64,000 bases of DNA from Parvibaculum sp041688015. GTDB taxonomy: Bacteria > Pseudomonadota > Alphaproteobacteria > Parvibaculales > Parvibaculaceae. This document shows, in pieces, positions 1-8,270 of the stretch (position 1 is the stretch's first letter; each line of letters starts with the position of its first letter). Made by a program: the position numbers and the translations under genes. The DNA lies in NCBI GenBank assembly GCA_041688015.1, contig JBDNIY010000012.1, positions 310,001 through 374,000 on the forward strand, read 5' to 3'. Below the pieces are notes generated by a model, which had not been told where the DNA came from, searched no databases, and saw only the letters and a program-made list of their open reading frames with translations.

Positions 1-410
1 TCGGCGGTACCCTGTTGATTGACTGCCATTCCATGCCGTCCATTGGCGGGCCGAGCGATGACGATACAGGTGCCGATCGGCCCGACATCGTGCTCGGCGA
101 CCGATACGGAACCGCATGCGCCAACGAGATCACCCAGGAAGCTGAACGTGTCCTAAAGCGCCTTGGCTACAGCACAACACGCAACAACCCCTATGCAGGT
201 GGCTTCAACACCGAGCATTACGGACGTCCGAATCGAGGCCTCCATGCCTTGCAGATCGAGATTAATCGTGGCCTCTACATGAACGAAGCCCGCCTGCAGC
301 GCGGTCCCGGCCTCAAGCGATTGCGCGCTGACATGTCCAAATTTGTAGCCGAGATGGGCCAGTTGGATATCGCTGCCCTGAACGGGTCGGCCCGCGGCGC
401 GGCCATTTAG
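1..410 (+). CDS. N-formylglutamate amidohydrolase family protein, C-terminal part (5' truncated by window edge)
   Basis: The reading frame is open from base 3 to the TAG at 408-410, so the start lies outside the window. The visible part holds the family's characteristic segments: LIDCHSMPS (metal/substrate region), a DIVLGDRYG stretch, NPYAGGFNTEHYG and LQIEINRGLYM. Members of this family (PF05013) hydrolyse N-formylglutamate to glutamate and formate in histidine breakdown, or act on related N-acyl amino acids; which substrate applies cannot be told from this fragment and no hut genes are visible. It converges on the minus-strand small RNA whose terminator begins about 60 bases downstream. 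Confidence 0.85.
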   Translation, partial: GGTLLIDCHSMPSIGGPSDDDTGADRPDIVLGDRYGTACANEITQEAERVLKRLGYSTTRNNPYAGGFNTEHYGRPNRGLHALQIEINRGLYMNEARLQRGPGLKRLRADMSKFVAEMGQLDIAALNGSARGAAI

Positions 411-468
411 GCGACGGACACCAAATCCCTGAAATGCCAAACCTTTGAGAGAATTGCCTCTTTTTGGC

Positions 469-560
469 AAAAAAAGGGGCCCCGGCGAACCGGGGCCCAA
501 GTTTAGGGAGGAAACGCCCAAGAAGGGCTACGGCATCAGGAGAAACTCAACTAATGCCGC
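469..560 (-). ncRNA. mmgR: suhB / mmgR (alpha-r8 family) trans-acting small RNA
   Basis: Read on the minus strand, this intergenic segment contains the conserved single-stranded block TTTCCTCCCT (complement of 505-514), flanked upstream by GCCCTTCTTGGGC and followed by a 9-bp GC-rich hairpin (477-485 with 490-498) and a run of seven T (complement of 469-475). That arrangement matches the Hyphomicrobiales alpha-r8 sRNA family (suhB RNA in Rfam, mmgR in Sinorhizobium, linked to limiting polyhydroxybutyrate accumulation). A plausible promoter lies just upstream. The 5' end is estimated from the promoter, the 3' end from the U tract. Family assignment is from memory of the motif, not a covariance search. 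Confidence 0.72.
477..498 (-). terminator. Rho-independent terminator of the sRNA
   Basis: Nine-base stem GGGCCCCGG with a four-base loop, followed on the minus strand by seven T. On the plus strand the trailing sequence AAGTTT is poor in T, so it works mainly for minus-strand transcripts. Confidence 0.8.
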
Positions 561-567
561 AACGCAA

Positions 568-596
568 GATATACATTGCGCTGCACAAAAAACAAG
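568..596 (-). promoter_or_regulatory. Candidate sigma-70 promoter of the minus-strand sRNA
   Basis: On the minus strand a CTTGTT -35 (596-591) is separated by 17 bases from a TATATC -10 (573-568), a close fit to alphaproteobacterial housekeeping promoters. It would start transcription near 558-562. Confidence 0.5.
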
Positions 597-852
597 AGAT
601 ATTGCAATTTATTTTGCGACATAATTTTGGTAAAAATCGCCAAATTCCGACATAAAGAACAATGTCATCTAAGAAAATTATTACGGTTGCAGCGCAACGA
701 AGCCTATGACGATTCAACTGTTTACGCCTCATCTCCAACCCACCAACCGCAAAACTTCCTTAAGACCCCCCTGCGCACAATGAAACAGCACCGGAACGGG
801 CCGGAGCATGTGCGGATAAATGCCTGCCATCGGCGGGCCTGAGGAATGGTGG

Positions 853-1797
853 ATGTCGGTTTTTCGGGGATATGGCAAAAAATGGGCAGGGGCCTGTCTT
901 TTTGGCTTGGCGCTCTGCCTCGTCACACCGCCCGCGCAAGCCCAGACCGAAAGCACCACCAAAGTCACAACCGCATCTTCAAATTCACCATGGTCGCTTT
1001 GCGAGCGCGCCACGGTCGCCGCTGAAATGGCGCAACGTCTGCCGCGCGCCATGCTGTTTTCAGTATCGATGGTCGAATCGGGCCGCTTCAACAAGCAGAC
1101 CCGCCAAACACGCCCTTGGCCTTGGACCATCAACGCTGAGGGTCAGTCCTATTATTTCAAGACCAAAAGCGAAGCCATCGCGGCCACCAAGGCCCTCCTG
1201 AAAGAGGGCATGCGCAGCATCGACATCGGATGCATGCAGGTTAATCTGCGCTATCACCCCAACGCTTTCGCCGATCTTGAGGCCGCCTTCGACCCTGCGA
1301 CCAATGTCGCCTATAGCGCCGATTTTCTGAAACGCCTTTATGGCCGCACTGACTCTTGGCCCGAAGCGATTGCCGCCTATCACTCACAATCAAAAACCCG
1401 CAGCCAGCCCTATTTTGCGCGAGTTATCGACGTGTGGACTGACCAACACGCCCGCATTTCCAAACTCGCTCTTGTGTTGAAGGAACAAGCCAAGGCGCAG
1501 GTCGCCGCCCAGTTGCGGCAGGCGCAGGAAGAACCAGTGTCAACGCTTGCTTCAAACGATGCGCGCCCAGCAATCCTTGCGCCCAAAGTGCTCGCCACGG
1601 AAGATGTTGACGACATCCGAGAGACCGCCGTTGCAGGCGTCGGTTTGCGTCTATCGATTGCCGATGGTGATTTCGCTGAAACAAGATCAGCCTCTTATCA
1701 CCGTCAACCGGAAGTAATGAACGCCGAGACAAACACTGCGCCTGCCCATATCGAAACTAAACCAACCATTCTTGCCGACGCTTCGCCGGGCGTCTGA
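853..1797 (+). CDS. Secreted lytic transglycosylase-like protein (SLT fold)
   Basis: A 314-residue protein beginning with a Sec signal peptide (MSVFRGYGKK, then hydrophobic GACLFGLALCLV, ending PPAQAQ). The ATG at 853 is preferred over the in-frame ATG at 820 because it follows a GAGGAAT motif and gives a proper signal sequence. Residues about 45-190 resemble the transglycosylase SLT domain: SMVESGRF carries the catalytic-type Glu, followed by DIGCMQVN and a PEAIAAYHSQ segment. The last ~110 residues are low-complexity and unassigned. Expected to cleave peptidoglycan in the periplasm; alphaproteobacterial relatives often assist assembly of envelope-spanning machines, but no such genes are adjacent. 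Confidence 0.8.
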   Translation: MSVFRGYGKKWAGACLFGLALCLVTPPAQAQTESTTKVTTASSNSPWSLCERATVAAEMAQRLPRAMLFSVSMVESGRFNKQTRQTRPWPWTINAEGQSYYFKTKSEAIAATKALLKEGMRSIDIGCMQVNLRYHPNAFADLEAAFDPATNVAYSADFLKRLYGRTDSWPEAIAAYHSQSKTRSQPYFARVIDVWTDQHARISKLALVLKEQAKAQVAAQLRQAQEEPVSTLASNDARPAILAPKVLATEDVDDIRETAVAGVGLRLSIADGDFAETRSASYHRQPEVMNAETNTAPAHIETKPTILADASPGV

Positions 1798-1809
1798 AGG
1801 TCCAGCGGC

Positions 1810-2718
1810 CTATTCGCCCCAGCCATGCGGAACAACAAGGCGCAAAATATGTGTGCCCTGCTCGATCACTTGTGGAAGCGATCCACGTGCGTCCCCATCA
1901 ATCTCGACATCAACATCGGCGGCACCTGACACTTCAATACGACGCGCGGGCAGAACCTCGACGTCTGACAGACGCTCGACGCGGCCAAGCCCCAAGGCGA
2001 TCAGATAACGCACCAGCGCAAAGCGGCTGCCATTGCGAAACAGAAAAAGCGTGAGACCCGCAGCGGCAATGTCACCACGTTGCGCCAGAACATAGGGGCC
2101 CGCAAAATAGCGCCCATTGAGCACCACCACCCATTGCGCCCTCTTCTCGCGGCCATCGACAACCAGATGAATGTCGCGCCCCGGCCCGCGCAGCCACACT
2201 TTGAGGCCCGCCCAGATGACGCCGCCCTTGCCAAAGCGTCGCTTGAGCATCGGGTTAACGGAGCGAATGACGCTGCCATCAAAGCCAATGCCGACCATCA
2301 TCAGGAATATCCGGCCTTCAATAAGTCCCGTGCCGATGAGGCGCGCAGGTCCCCCTAAAAGCATACTGGCGATGCCGTCGGCGCGTGGACGCAAACCCAA
2401 TTCGATGGCGAGCACATTTGCCGTTCCCAAAGGGACAATGCCGAGCGGAACGCTCTGCCCGTATAGACCTCGCGCAACTTCGTTGATCGTGCCATCGCCG
2501 CCCGCGGCCACCACAACATCAGCGAGTCCGGCCTGCGCGGCGCGCTGCGCCAGCTGCGTCGCATCGCCCGGCCCCGTTGTTTCCTCAAGCGTAATGACGG
2601 CGCCCGCGCGTTCGAGCCGCGCTACAACATCATGGAGCAATCCCGGCGCACGCGCACCGGCTACAGGATTGAGAATAATGTGAACTGAGCGACGCAATGT
2701 CACCTGGAGCCCCCGCAT
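1810..2718 (-). CDS. Diacylglycerol kinase family lipid kinase
   Basis: A 302-residue protein with the diacylglycerol kinase catalytic fold: an N-terminal ILNPVAG phosphate-binding start, then the signature AAGGDGTINEV and PLGIVPLGTANVLA. Family members phosphorylate diacylglycerol, sphingosine or related lipids with ATP at the cytoplasmic membrane. It is divergent from the PlcP-like/glycosyltransferase pair, with the candidate Pho box only 12 bases upstream of its ATG. Known PlcP enzymes release diacylglycerol, so a kinase returning diacylglycerol to phosphatidate beside it makes metabolic sense; that link is inference. A GTG at 2703 is an alternative start. Confidence 0.82.
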   Translation of the reverse strand: MRGLQVTLRRSVHIILNPVAGARAPGLLHDVVARLERAGAVITLEETTGPGDATQLAQRAAQAGLADVVVAAGGDGTINEVARGLYGQSVPLGIVPLGTANVLAIELGLRPRADGIASMLLGGPARLIGTGLIEGRIFLMMVGIGFDGSVIRSVNPMLKRRFGKGGVIWAGLKVWLRGPGRDIHLVVDGREKRAQWVVVLNGRYFAGPYVLAQRGDIAAAGLTLFLFRNGSRFALVRYLIALGLGRVERLSDVEVLPARRIEVSGAADVDVEIDGDARGSLPQVIEQGTHILRLVVPHGWGE

Positions 2719-2730
2719 CTTGTCTTGAAA

Positions 2731-2759
2731 ACGTCATCAGACCGTCACGATACCTTGAC
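2731..2759 (+). promoter_or_regulatory. Candidate PhoB box (direct heptamer repeats)
   Basis: ACGTCAT (2731-2737), four bases, CCGTCAC (2742-2748): 5 of 7 matches in each half to the Pho box CTGTCAT-N4-CTGTCAT. A weaker third repeat CCTTGAC (2753-2759) keeps the 11-base period and ends 10 bases before a TTATATA -10-like element at 2770-2776, the usual geometry for PhoB activation of the plus-strand gene pair. Confidence 0.5.
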
Positions 2760-2869
2760 CTCGCCTCGCTTATATAGCGACAGAAAGATCAGGTGCCCGC
2801 TTATAGCGCCTTTCGTTCTAAACAGCGAGCGGGCCAAAGAATGAACAAGGATATTTAATCCGTAAACGT

Positions 2870-3886
2870 ATGACTATTGGGACCATGACGACACTCAAAG
2901 ACACGTTCGCTCAGTTCAAACCCACCCCCCGGATCAGTCTGGAACCTGCAATACGGCGGGATCCAAAGAACAAGCTATCGCCGGATTTTGCTCTGAGCCC
3001 CACTCACCCGACGCAACCTGACACCCCGTCCACCTGCCCCACCGATACGCGCGTCCCCGGCAAACGCGACAAGATCCGATTGCGCTCACGGCGCACCGCA
3101 CTGGACGCGCGCCTCACGGGCCCCCGCCCCAAACACCGCAAGCAGCATCGCACGCTCTTCCTGTCAGACATTCACCTTGGCACGCCCGGCTGCAAAGCCG
3201 AATTGCTGCTGGATTTTTTGCGCAACAATGATGCCGTGACGATCTATCTTGTCGGCGACATTATCGACGGTTGGAGGCTGAAACGATCATGGTACTGGTC
3301 GGCAGGCCACAATGCGGTTGTGCAGGAACTCCTGCGCAAGGCACGCAAAGGTGCCAATGTAATTTATGTGCCCGGCAACCACGATGAAGCGCTACGCAAC
3401 TATGCGGGACTGAATTTTGGCGGCGTCGTCAAATATGCCAAATGGCTCGCCCATCTGGGCGACCGCGCCTATGAACTGGCGCTATCGCTGAACAACGCGC
3501 TACACACCATTCGTCGCGCCATGGGCCTGAGCTACTGGTCGCTTTCATCCTGGTTGAAATACAAGGTCAAGAACGCAGTCGAATTCATCTCAAGCTATGA
3601 GGTGGCGCTGGCGCGCGAAGCTCGTGAACGTGGCGTGGACGGCGTAATCTGCGGCCACATCCACCACGCAGAAATGCGCGACATTGATGGCATCCTCTAC
3701 TGCAATGATGGCGACTGGGTGGAAAGCTGCACCGCATTGGCCGAAGACGAGACCGGCCAATTCAGCCTCATCACCTGGCAATGTTTCTCATGGGACCATG
3801 AAGAATATGTCACGCCCGTCGAGCTCGAGCCTGACGACCTGCTTGAAGAGGCGTCCGAAAAATCCGGCGTGTTGAGCGCAGCGTGA
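2870..3886 (+). CDS. PlcP-like metallophosphoesterase (phospholipase C of lipid remodelling; LpxH-like fold)
   Basis: A 338-residue calcineurin-type phosphoesterase. About 95 N-terminal residues are Pro/Arg/Lys-rich and without recognisable fold; the catalytic domain follows with LSDIHLG (near residue 98), VGDIIDGW, PGNHDE and VICGHIHHAE, the full set of metal-binding motifs. The fold is shared with UDP-2,3-diacylglucosamine hydrolase (LpxH/LpxI-type), but the immediate coupling to a GT4 glycosyltransferase matches the PlcP-Agt pair of rhizobia and marine alphaproteobacteria, which degrades phospholipids to diacylglycerol under phosphate limitation. An ATG at 2885 is an alternative start; neither has a strong SD. 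The stop overlaps the next start (TGATG). Confidence 0.75.
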   Translation: MTIGTMTTLKDTFAQFKPTPRISLEPAIRRDPKNKLSPDFALSPTHPTQPDTPSTCPTDTRVPGKRDKIRLRSRRTALDARLTGPRPKHRKQHRTLFLSDIHLGTPGCKAELLLDFLRNNDAVTIYLVGDIIDGWRLKRSWYWSAGHNAVVQELLRKARKGANVIYVPGNHDEALRNYAGLNFGGVVKYAKWLAHLGDRAYELALSLNNALHTIRRAMGLSYWSLSSWLKYKVKNAVEFISSYEVALAREARERGVDGVICGHIHHAEMRDIDGILYCNDGDWVESCTALAEDETGQFSLITWQCFSWDHEEYVTPVELEPDDLLEEASEKSGVLSAA

Positions 3887-4983
3887 TGTTTGGCCGCAAA
3901 ACCTATCAGATGGCCGACCCCGCATTGGGACTAGATGGTCCGTGCCTACGTATCGTCATTGTGTCAGATGCCGCCGCGCCTCAGGTCAATGGCGTGGTAC
4001 GCACGCTGGGCGAACTCAGGACACATCTCACAGCACTCGGCCACAACGTCATATCGATCACGCCTGATCAGTTTCGCACAATCGCGATGCCGACCTATCC
4101 AGAAATCCGACTGGCGCTCTTTCCCGGACGGCGCTTGGCCCGAATGATTGAGGCAGCAAACCCCAACGCCATCCATATCGCCACCGAAGGTCCTCTGGGT
4201 CTGGCGGCACGGCGCTATTGCCTGAAGCGTCGCCTGCCATTCTCAACATCTTTCCATACGCGCTTTGGCGAATATCTCCACGCGCGCACCGGCTTCCCGC
4301 TGACATGGTCCTATGCTTTTCTGCGCTGGTTCCATCGTCGCGCCTCCACCATCATGGTGGCGACAAAATCGCTGCAAAGCGAGCTGGAGAGCCGGGGCTT
4401 CGGCAGGCCTTCAATCTGGTCGCGCGGCGTGGACACCGATCTGTTTCGCCCGCGCCCCGAATTGCAGGGACCACACCCTCAGGGACTCAAACGGCCGGTC
4501 TATCTCTATGTCGGTCGCGTTGCCGTCGAAAAAAACATCGAGGCCTTTCTCGACGCCAACCTGCCCGGCACCAAGATGGTGGTGGGCGAAGGACCGCGCC
4601 TTGATCATCTACGCAAGCGCCACCACGAAGTCTGCTTCGCAGGCGCGTTATTCGGCGAAGATCTGGCAAAAACCTATGCCGCCGCCGACTGTTTCGTCTT
4701 TCCCAGCCGCACCGACACATTCGGCCTTGTCCTCATTGAAGCACTGGCGTCCGGCACGCCGGTCGCTGCTTATCCAGTACAGGGGCCGCTCGATGTCATT
4801 AACGACGACCCGGCAGGTGCGCTCGACGAAAATCTCGAAGCCGCCGCTCGCCGCGCCATCGACATTCCCCGGGAGGTCGCTCGCGCTTTCGCCATGAAAT
4901 TCACCTGGGAGGCCTGCACACGGCAATTCCTCGCCAATTTGGCTCTGGAGCCTGAGATGGCCCAACCAGCTGCGAACGAATAG
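3886..4983 (+). CDS. GT4-type glycosyltransferase, probable diacylglycerol glycosyltransferase (Agt-like)
   Basis: A 365-residue GT-B glycosyltransferase: N-terminal RIVIVSDAAAPQVNGVVRT, middle WSRGVDTDLF, then YVGRVAVEKN and the nucleotide-sugar donor motif with EALASGTPVAAYP. Translationally coupled to the phosphoesterase (TGATG overlap; a GTG three bases earlier is also possible). By analogy with Agrobacterium Agt it would transfer glucose or glucuronate to the diacylglycerol released by its partner, giving phosphorus-free glycolipids. The acceptor is inferred from context; GT4 sequence alone does not prove a lipid substrate. Confidence 0.78.
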   Translation: MFGRKTYQMADPALGLDGPCLRIVIVSDAAAPQVNGVVRTLGELRTHLTALGHNVISITPDQFRTIAMPTYPEIRLALFPGRRLARMIEAANPNAIHIATEGPLGLAARRYCLKRRLPFSTSFHTRFGEYLHARTGFPLTWSYAFLRWFHRRASTIMVATKSLQSELESRGFGRPSIWSRGVDTDLFRPRPELQGPHPQGLKRPVYLYVGRVAVEKNIEAFLDANLPGTKMVVGEGPRLDHLRKRHHEVCFAGALFGEDLAKTYAAADCFVFPSRTDTFGLVLIEALASGTPVAAYPVQGPLDVINDDPAGALDENLEAAARRAIDIPREVARAFAMKFTWEACTRQFLANLALEPEMAQPAANE

Positions 4984-5153
4984 GTCCAACTGTGGCCCTG
5001 TGGCGACGATGTGACGCTGCTTGCAACCCATTCACAACAAAATCACCGCGTTTGCGCCCGCTCACCTGTGCCCAAAAAACGATCATTAACCTTCCGCAGG
5101 CCCCCATATCGGCCAAGTCGAGACAATGACCGGCCCACAGCCCAAGGCAAGGC

Positions 5154-5181
5154 TTGTAGAAAACCCTTTTCCCGATATATA
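5154..5181 (+). promoter_or_regulatory. Candidate promoter of typA
   Basis: TTGTAG (5154-5159), 16 bases, TATATA (5176-5181), about 70 bases upstream of the typA ATG. Good -10, moderate -35. Confidence 0.4.
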
Positions 5182-5250
5182 AGCGCGCAGATTGGCCGCT
5201 TTTGCGCGTGATTTCCCGCGCTGCAGGCCCACATGACCCCGGCGGAAAAT

Positions 5251-7104
5251 ATGTCACTTCGTAATATCGCGATCATCGCCCACGTTGACCATGGGAAAAC
5301 GACCCTCGTTGACCAGCTTCTGCGCCAGTCTGGCACCTTCCGAGAAAACCAGCAGGTCGCCGAACGCGTTATGGACTCTAACGATCTGGAGCGCGAGCGT
5401 GGCATTACCATTCTGGCAAAGCCCACCAGCGTTGACTGGGTGGACGGCAACGGCGTCCACACCCGCATCAACATCATCGACACGCCCGGCCATGCCGACT
5501 TTGGCGGTGAAGTCGAACGTATCCTCTCCATGGTTGATGGCGTCGTGCTGTTGGTCGATGCAGCCGAAGGCCCGATGCCGCAAACAAAATTTGTGACCTC
5601 CAAGGCCCTCGCTCTCGGCCTGAGGCCCATCGTGCTCATCAACAAGGTTGACCGCCCCGATGGCCGCCCGGACGAAGTCCATATCGAAGTCTTTGATCTG
5701 TTCGCAGCGCTTGGCGCCACTGACGAACAACTCGATTTCCCAGTTATCTACGCGGCAGCCCGTCAGGGTTGGGCCTGCGAAGACCTGAGTGCGCCAGACG
5801 CCAAGGACAATGGGCTAAAGGTTCTGTTCAACAAGGTCATCTCGCATTTTGCCGAACCCACCGTCGCCACCGACGGCTCGGTCGATGAGCCCTTCGCTAT
5901 GCTCGTCACCACCATCGAAAACGATCCTTATCTAGGGCGTATTTTGACCGGCAAGATTGAAAAGGGTGTGGCACGCGTCAATACCGCCGTGCAGGTTCTG
6001 CGCAAGGGCGATGGCGTTGTCGAAAAAGGTCGCCTCAGCAAGGTGCTTGCCTATCGCGGTATTCAACGTATTCCCGTGGACGAGGCCCATGCCGGCGACA
6101 TCGTCGCCATTGCCGGTCTGACACTGGGCACCGTTGCTGACACGATCTGCGACAGCACGGTGAGCGAACCCCTTAAGGCATTGCCGATTGATCCACCGAC
6201 GCTCTCGATCACCGTATCGATCAACGACAGCCCATTGGCAGGCCGCGAAGGCTCCAAGGTCCAGTCGCGTGTTATTCGTGACCGTCTGATGCGCGAAGCT
6301 GAAAGCAATGTCGCCATCCGCGTCTCCGACAGCGAAAGCGGCGACGCCTTCGACGTGGCGGGCCGTGGCGAATTGCAACTCGGCGTGTTGATCGAAACCA
6401 TGCGCCGTGATGGCTTTGAACTGGGCATCTCGCGGCCACGCGTGCTCTTCACCGAAGACGAAAACGGTAAGCGCCTTGAACCTATCGAAGAAGCCACCAT
6501 CGACGTCGATGACGAATATTCCGGTGTCGTCATCGAAAAAATGGCAGCCCGCAAAGGCGAGATGACCGACATGCGCCCAACAGGCGCTGGCAAGACCCGC
6601 ATCATCTTCGATTGCCCGTCGCGCGGCCTGATCGGCTATCACGGAGAATTCCTGACCGACACGCGCGGCACTGGCGTCATGAACCGCATCTTCAAGGCCT
6701 ATGAGCCCTATCGCGGCGAAATCGAAGGGCGTCGTAACGGCGTATTGATCTCGACAGGGGACGGCGACGCAGTGCCCTATGGTCTGTGGTACATCGAAGA
6801 GCGCGGCACACTCTTCATCTCTGCGGGCGAAAAAATCTATAAGGGCATGATCATCGGCGAAAATGCGCGCCCCGACGATCTCGAAGTCAACCCGATGCGG
6901 GCCAAGCAGTTGACAAACATTCGCACAACATCAAAAGACGAAGCCGTGCGTCTGACGCCACCGCGCCCGCTGACGCTGGAGCAGGCCATTGCCTATATCG
7001 GTCCTGATGAACTCGTCGAAGTGACACCGAAATCGATCCGCCTGCGCAAACGGTACCTCGATCCGAACGAACGCAAACGTTTCGCGCGCGCCATGGCGAG
7101 CTAA
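5251..7104 (+). CDS. typA: Translational GTPase TypA/BipA
   Basis: A 617-residue ribosome-binding GTPase. The G1 motif AHVDHGKTTL, switch II DTPGHADFGGEV, and NKVD (G4) are all present, followed by EF-G-like domains II, III and V and the BipA-specific C-terminal domain with RPTGAGKTRI, PSRGLIGYHGEFLTDTRG and RKRYLDPNERKR. The start at 5251 (MSLRNIAIIAHVD) matches the usual family N-terminus; an in-frame ATG at 5233 adds six residues. TypA supports 50S assembly and growth under cold and other stress. It is monocistronic, closed by a terminator. Confidence 0.95.
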   Translation: MSLRNIAIIAHVDHGKTTLVDQLLRQSGTFRENQQVAERVMDSNDLERERGITILAKPTSVDWVDGNGVHTRINIIDTPGHADFGGEVERILSMVDGVVLLVDAAEGPMPQTKFVTSKALALGLRPIVLINKVDRPDGRPDEVHIEVFDLFAALGATDEQLDFPVIYAAARQGWACEDLSAPDAKDNGLKVLFNKVISHFAEPTVATDGSVDEPFAMLVTTIENDPYLGRILTGKIEKGVARVNTAVQVLRKGDGVVEKGRLSKVLAYRGIQRIPVDEAHAGDIVAIAGLTLGTVADTICDSTVSEPLKALPIDPPTLSITVSINDSPLAGREGSKVQSRVIRDRLMREAESNVAIRVSDSESGDAFDVAGRGELQLGVLIETMRRDGFELGISRPRVLFTEDENGKRLEPIEEATIDVDDEYSGVVIEKMAARKGEMTDMRPTGAGKTRIIFDCPSRGLIGYHGEFLTDTRGTGVMNRIFKAYEPYRGEIEGRRNGVLISTGDGDAVPYGLWYIEERGTLFISAGEKIYKGMIIGENARPDDLEVNPMRAKQLTNIRTTSKDEAVRLTPPRPLTLEQAIAYIGPDELVEVTPKSIRLRKRYLDPNERKRFARAMAS

Positions 7105-7131
7105 ACCACTTCAAAATCAAGATACAGAAAT

Positions 7132-7160
7132 GGCCGCGTTTCCGACGCGGCTATTTTTTG
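7132..7160 (+). terminator. Rho-independent terminator of typA
   Basis: GCCGCG (7133-7138) pairs with CGCGGC (7146-7151) across a seven-base loop, followed by TATTTTTTG. Confidence 0.85.
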
Positions 7161-7220
7161 TCCGTTGTCTCCAACGCGTCTCAATGTCACTCTCTGGAAA
7201 AGAAATTGAGGGAGAGAGAC

Positions 7221-8225
7221 ATGCCGTGGGATGAAATCTGGCTTGGACAAGTCACCGAAGAGATCATCGACCCTAATCTGCCCATCATCGACCCACACCA
7301 CCATCTGTGGGATTTCCCCAGCTCACGCTACCTGCTGGACGAACTCGATGCCGACACCGATACGGGCCATAACATCCAAGCAACCGTCTTTGTTGAATGC
7401 ACAGCTATGTACCGCGCCGACGGGCCCGATCCCATGAAACCCGTGGGCGAAACCGAATTTGTCAACGGCATCGCCGCTCAATCAGCCAGCGGCCTTTATG
7501 GCGACATGCGCGCCTGCAAGGGCATCGTCGGCTTTGCCGACCTCGCGCTCGGCAATGCGGTCGATGACGTGCTCGAAGCCCATATCATGGCAGCGCCCGA
7601 CCGCTTTCGCGGCATCCGTCATGCCACCGCATTCGACAACAGCGACGATGTCCGTCCCTCGCACACCAACCCGCCCAAGGGCCTGATGGACATGCCCAAC
7701 TTCCGCGAAGGTTTCGCACGGCTCTCAACCTATGGCTTGAGCTTCGATGCTTGGCTGTTTCATCACCAAATCCCCGAACTCACTTCACTCGCCTGCGCCT
7801 TTCCTGAAACCACGATCATCCTTGATCATTTCGGCGGGCCGCTCGGCATTGGCCCCCATGAAGGCAAGCGAGCTGAGATTTTCAGCCAATGGATGAAGGA
7901 CATTGTTGATCTGGCCGAATGCGAAAATGTCGTCGCCAAGATCGGCGGCATCAATATGGCGATTAATGGCTTTGACTGGCACAAGCGCGACAAGCCGCCG
8001 ACATCAGATGAATTGGTCGCCGCGACGGGCGACTATTATCTCCACACCATCGACGCCTTCGGGCCGGAACGCTGCATGTTTGAAAGCAACTTCCCCGTGG
8101 ACAAGCAATCCTGCTCCTATCCTATCCTCTGGAACGCGTTCAAGAAAATCGCCAAAGATTTCAGTGCCGAAGAAAAAGCAGCCCTGTTCCATGACACCGC
8201 AAAGCGCGTCTATCGGCTGGACTAG
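7221..8225 (+). CDS. Amidohydrolase family 2 protein (metal-dependent hydrolase)
   Basis: A 334-residue protein of the amidohydrolase_2 (PF04909, COG3618-like) TIM-barrel family. IIDPHHHLWDF near the N-terminus gives the HxH metal motif; ILDHFGGP and FESNFPVD supply later conserved metal or catalytic segments. The ATG at 7221 is chosen because it follows GAGGGAGAGAGAC and starts the family-typical N-terminus. Relatives hydrolyse lactones or decarboxylate carboxylated aromatics; the substrate here cannot be named. A HisN-like gene follows at 45 bases on the same strand. Confidence 0.8.
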   Translation: MPWDEIWLGQVTEEIIDPNLPIIDPHHHLWDFPSSRYLLDELDADTDTGHNIQATVFVECTAMYRADGPDPMKPVGETEFVNGIAAQSASGLYGDMRACKGIVGFADLALGNAVDDVLEAHIMAAPDRFRGIRHATAFDNSDDVRPSHTNPPKGLMDMPNFREGFARLSTYGLSFDAWLFHHQIPELTSLACAFPETTIILDHFGGPLGIGPHEGKRAEIFSQWMKDIVDLAECENVVAKIGGINMAINGFDWHKRDKPPTSDELVAATGDYYLHTIDAFGPERCMFESNFPVDKQSCSYPILWNAFKKIAKDFSAEEKAALFHDTAKRVYRLD

Positions 8226-8270
8226 GATGTGCGCTGCGCCCATGATGCCACCCGCACAAAAGAGGGTTCC

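Larger units (their letters stand above)
411..852. other. Intergenic region between the formylglutamate amidohydrolase and transglycosylase genes
   Basis: Apart from the sRNA, its promoter and terminator (469-596), I see no coding signal or further structured element. The right part (about 600-850) presumably holds the promoter of the transglycosylase gene, but no convincing -35/-10 pair stood out. Confidence 0.6.

Noticed and set aside
464..655. Small plus-strand ORF over the sRNA region
   Set aside because: Its start lies in the sRNA terminator hairpin, it lacks an SD, and the translation is non-protein-like.
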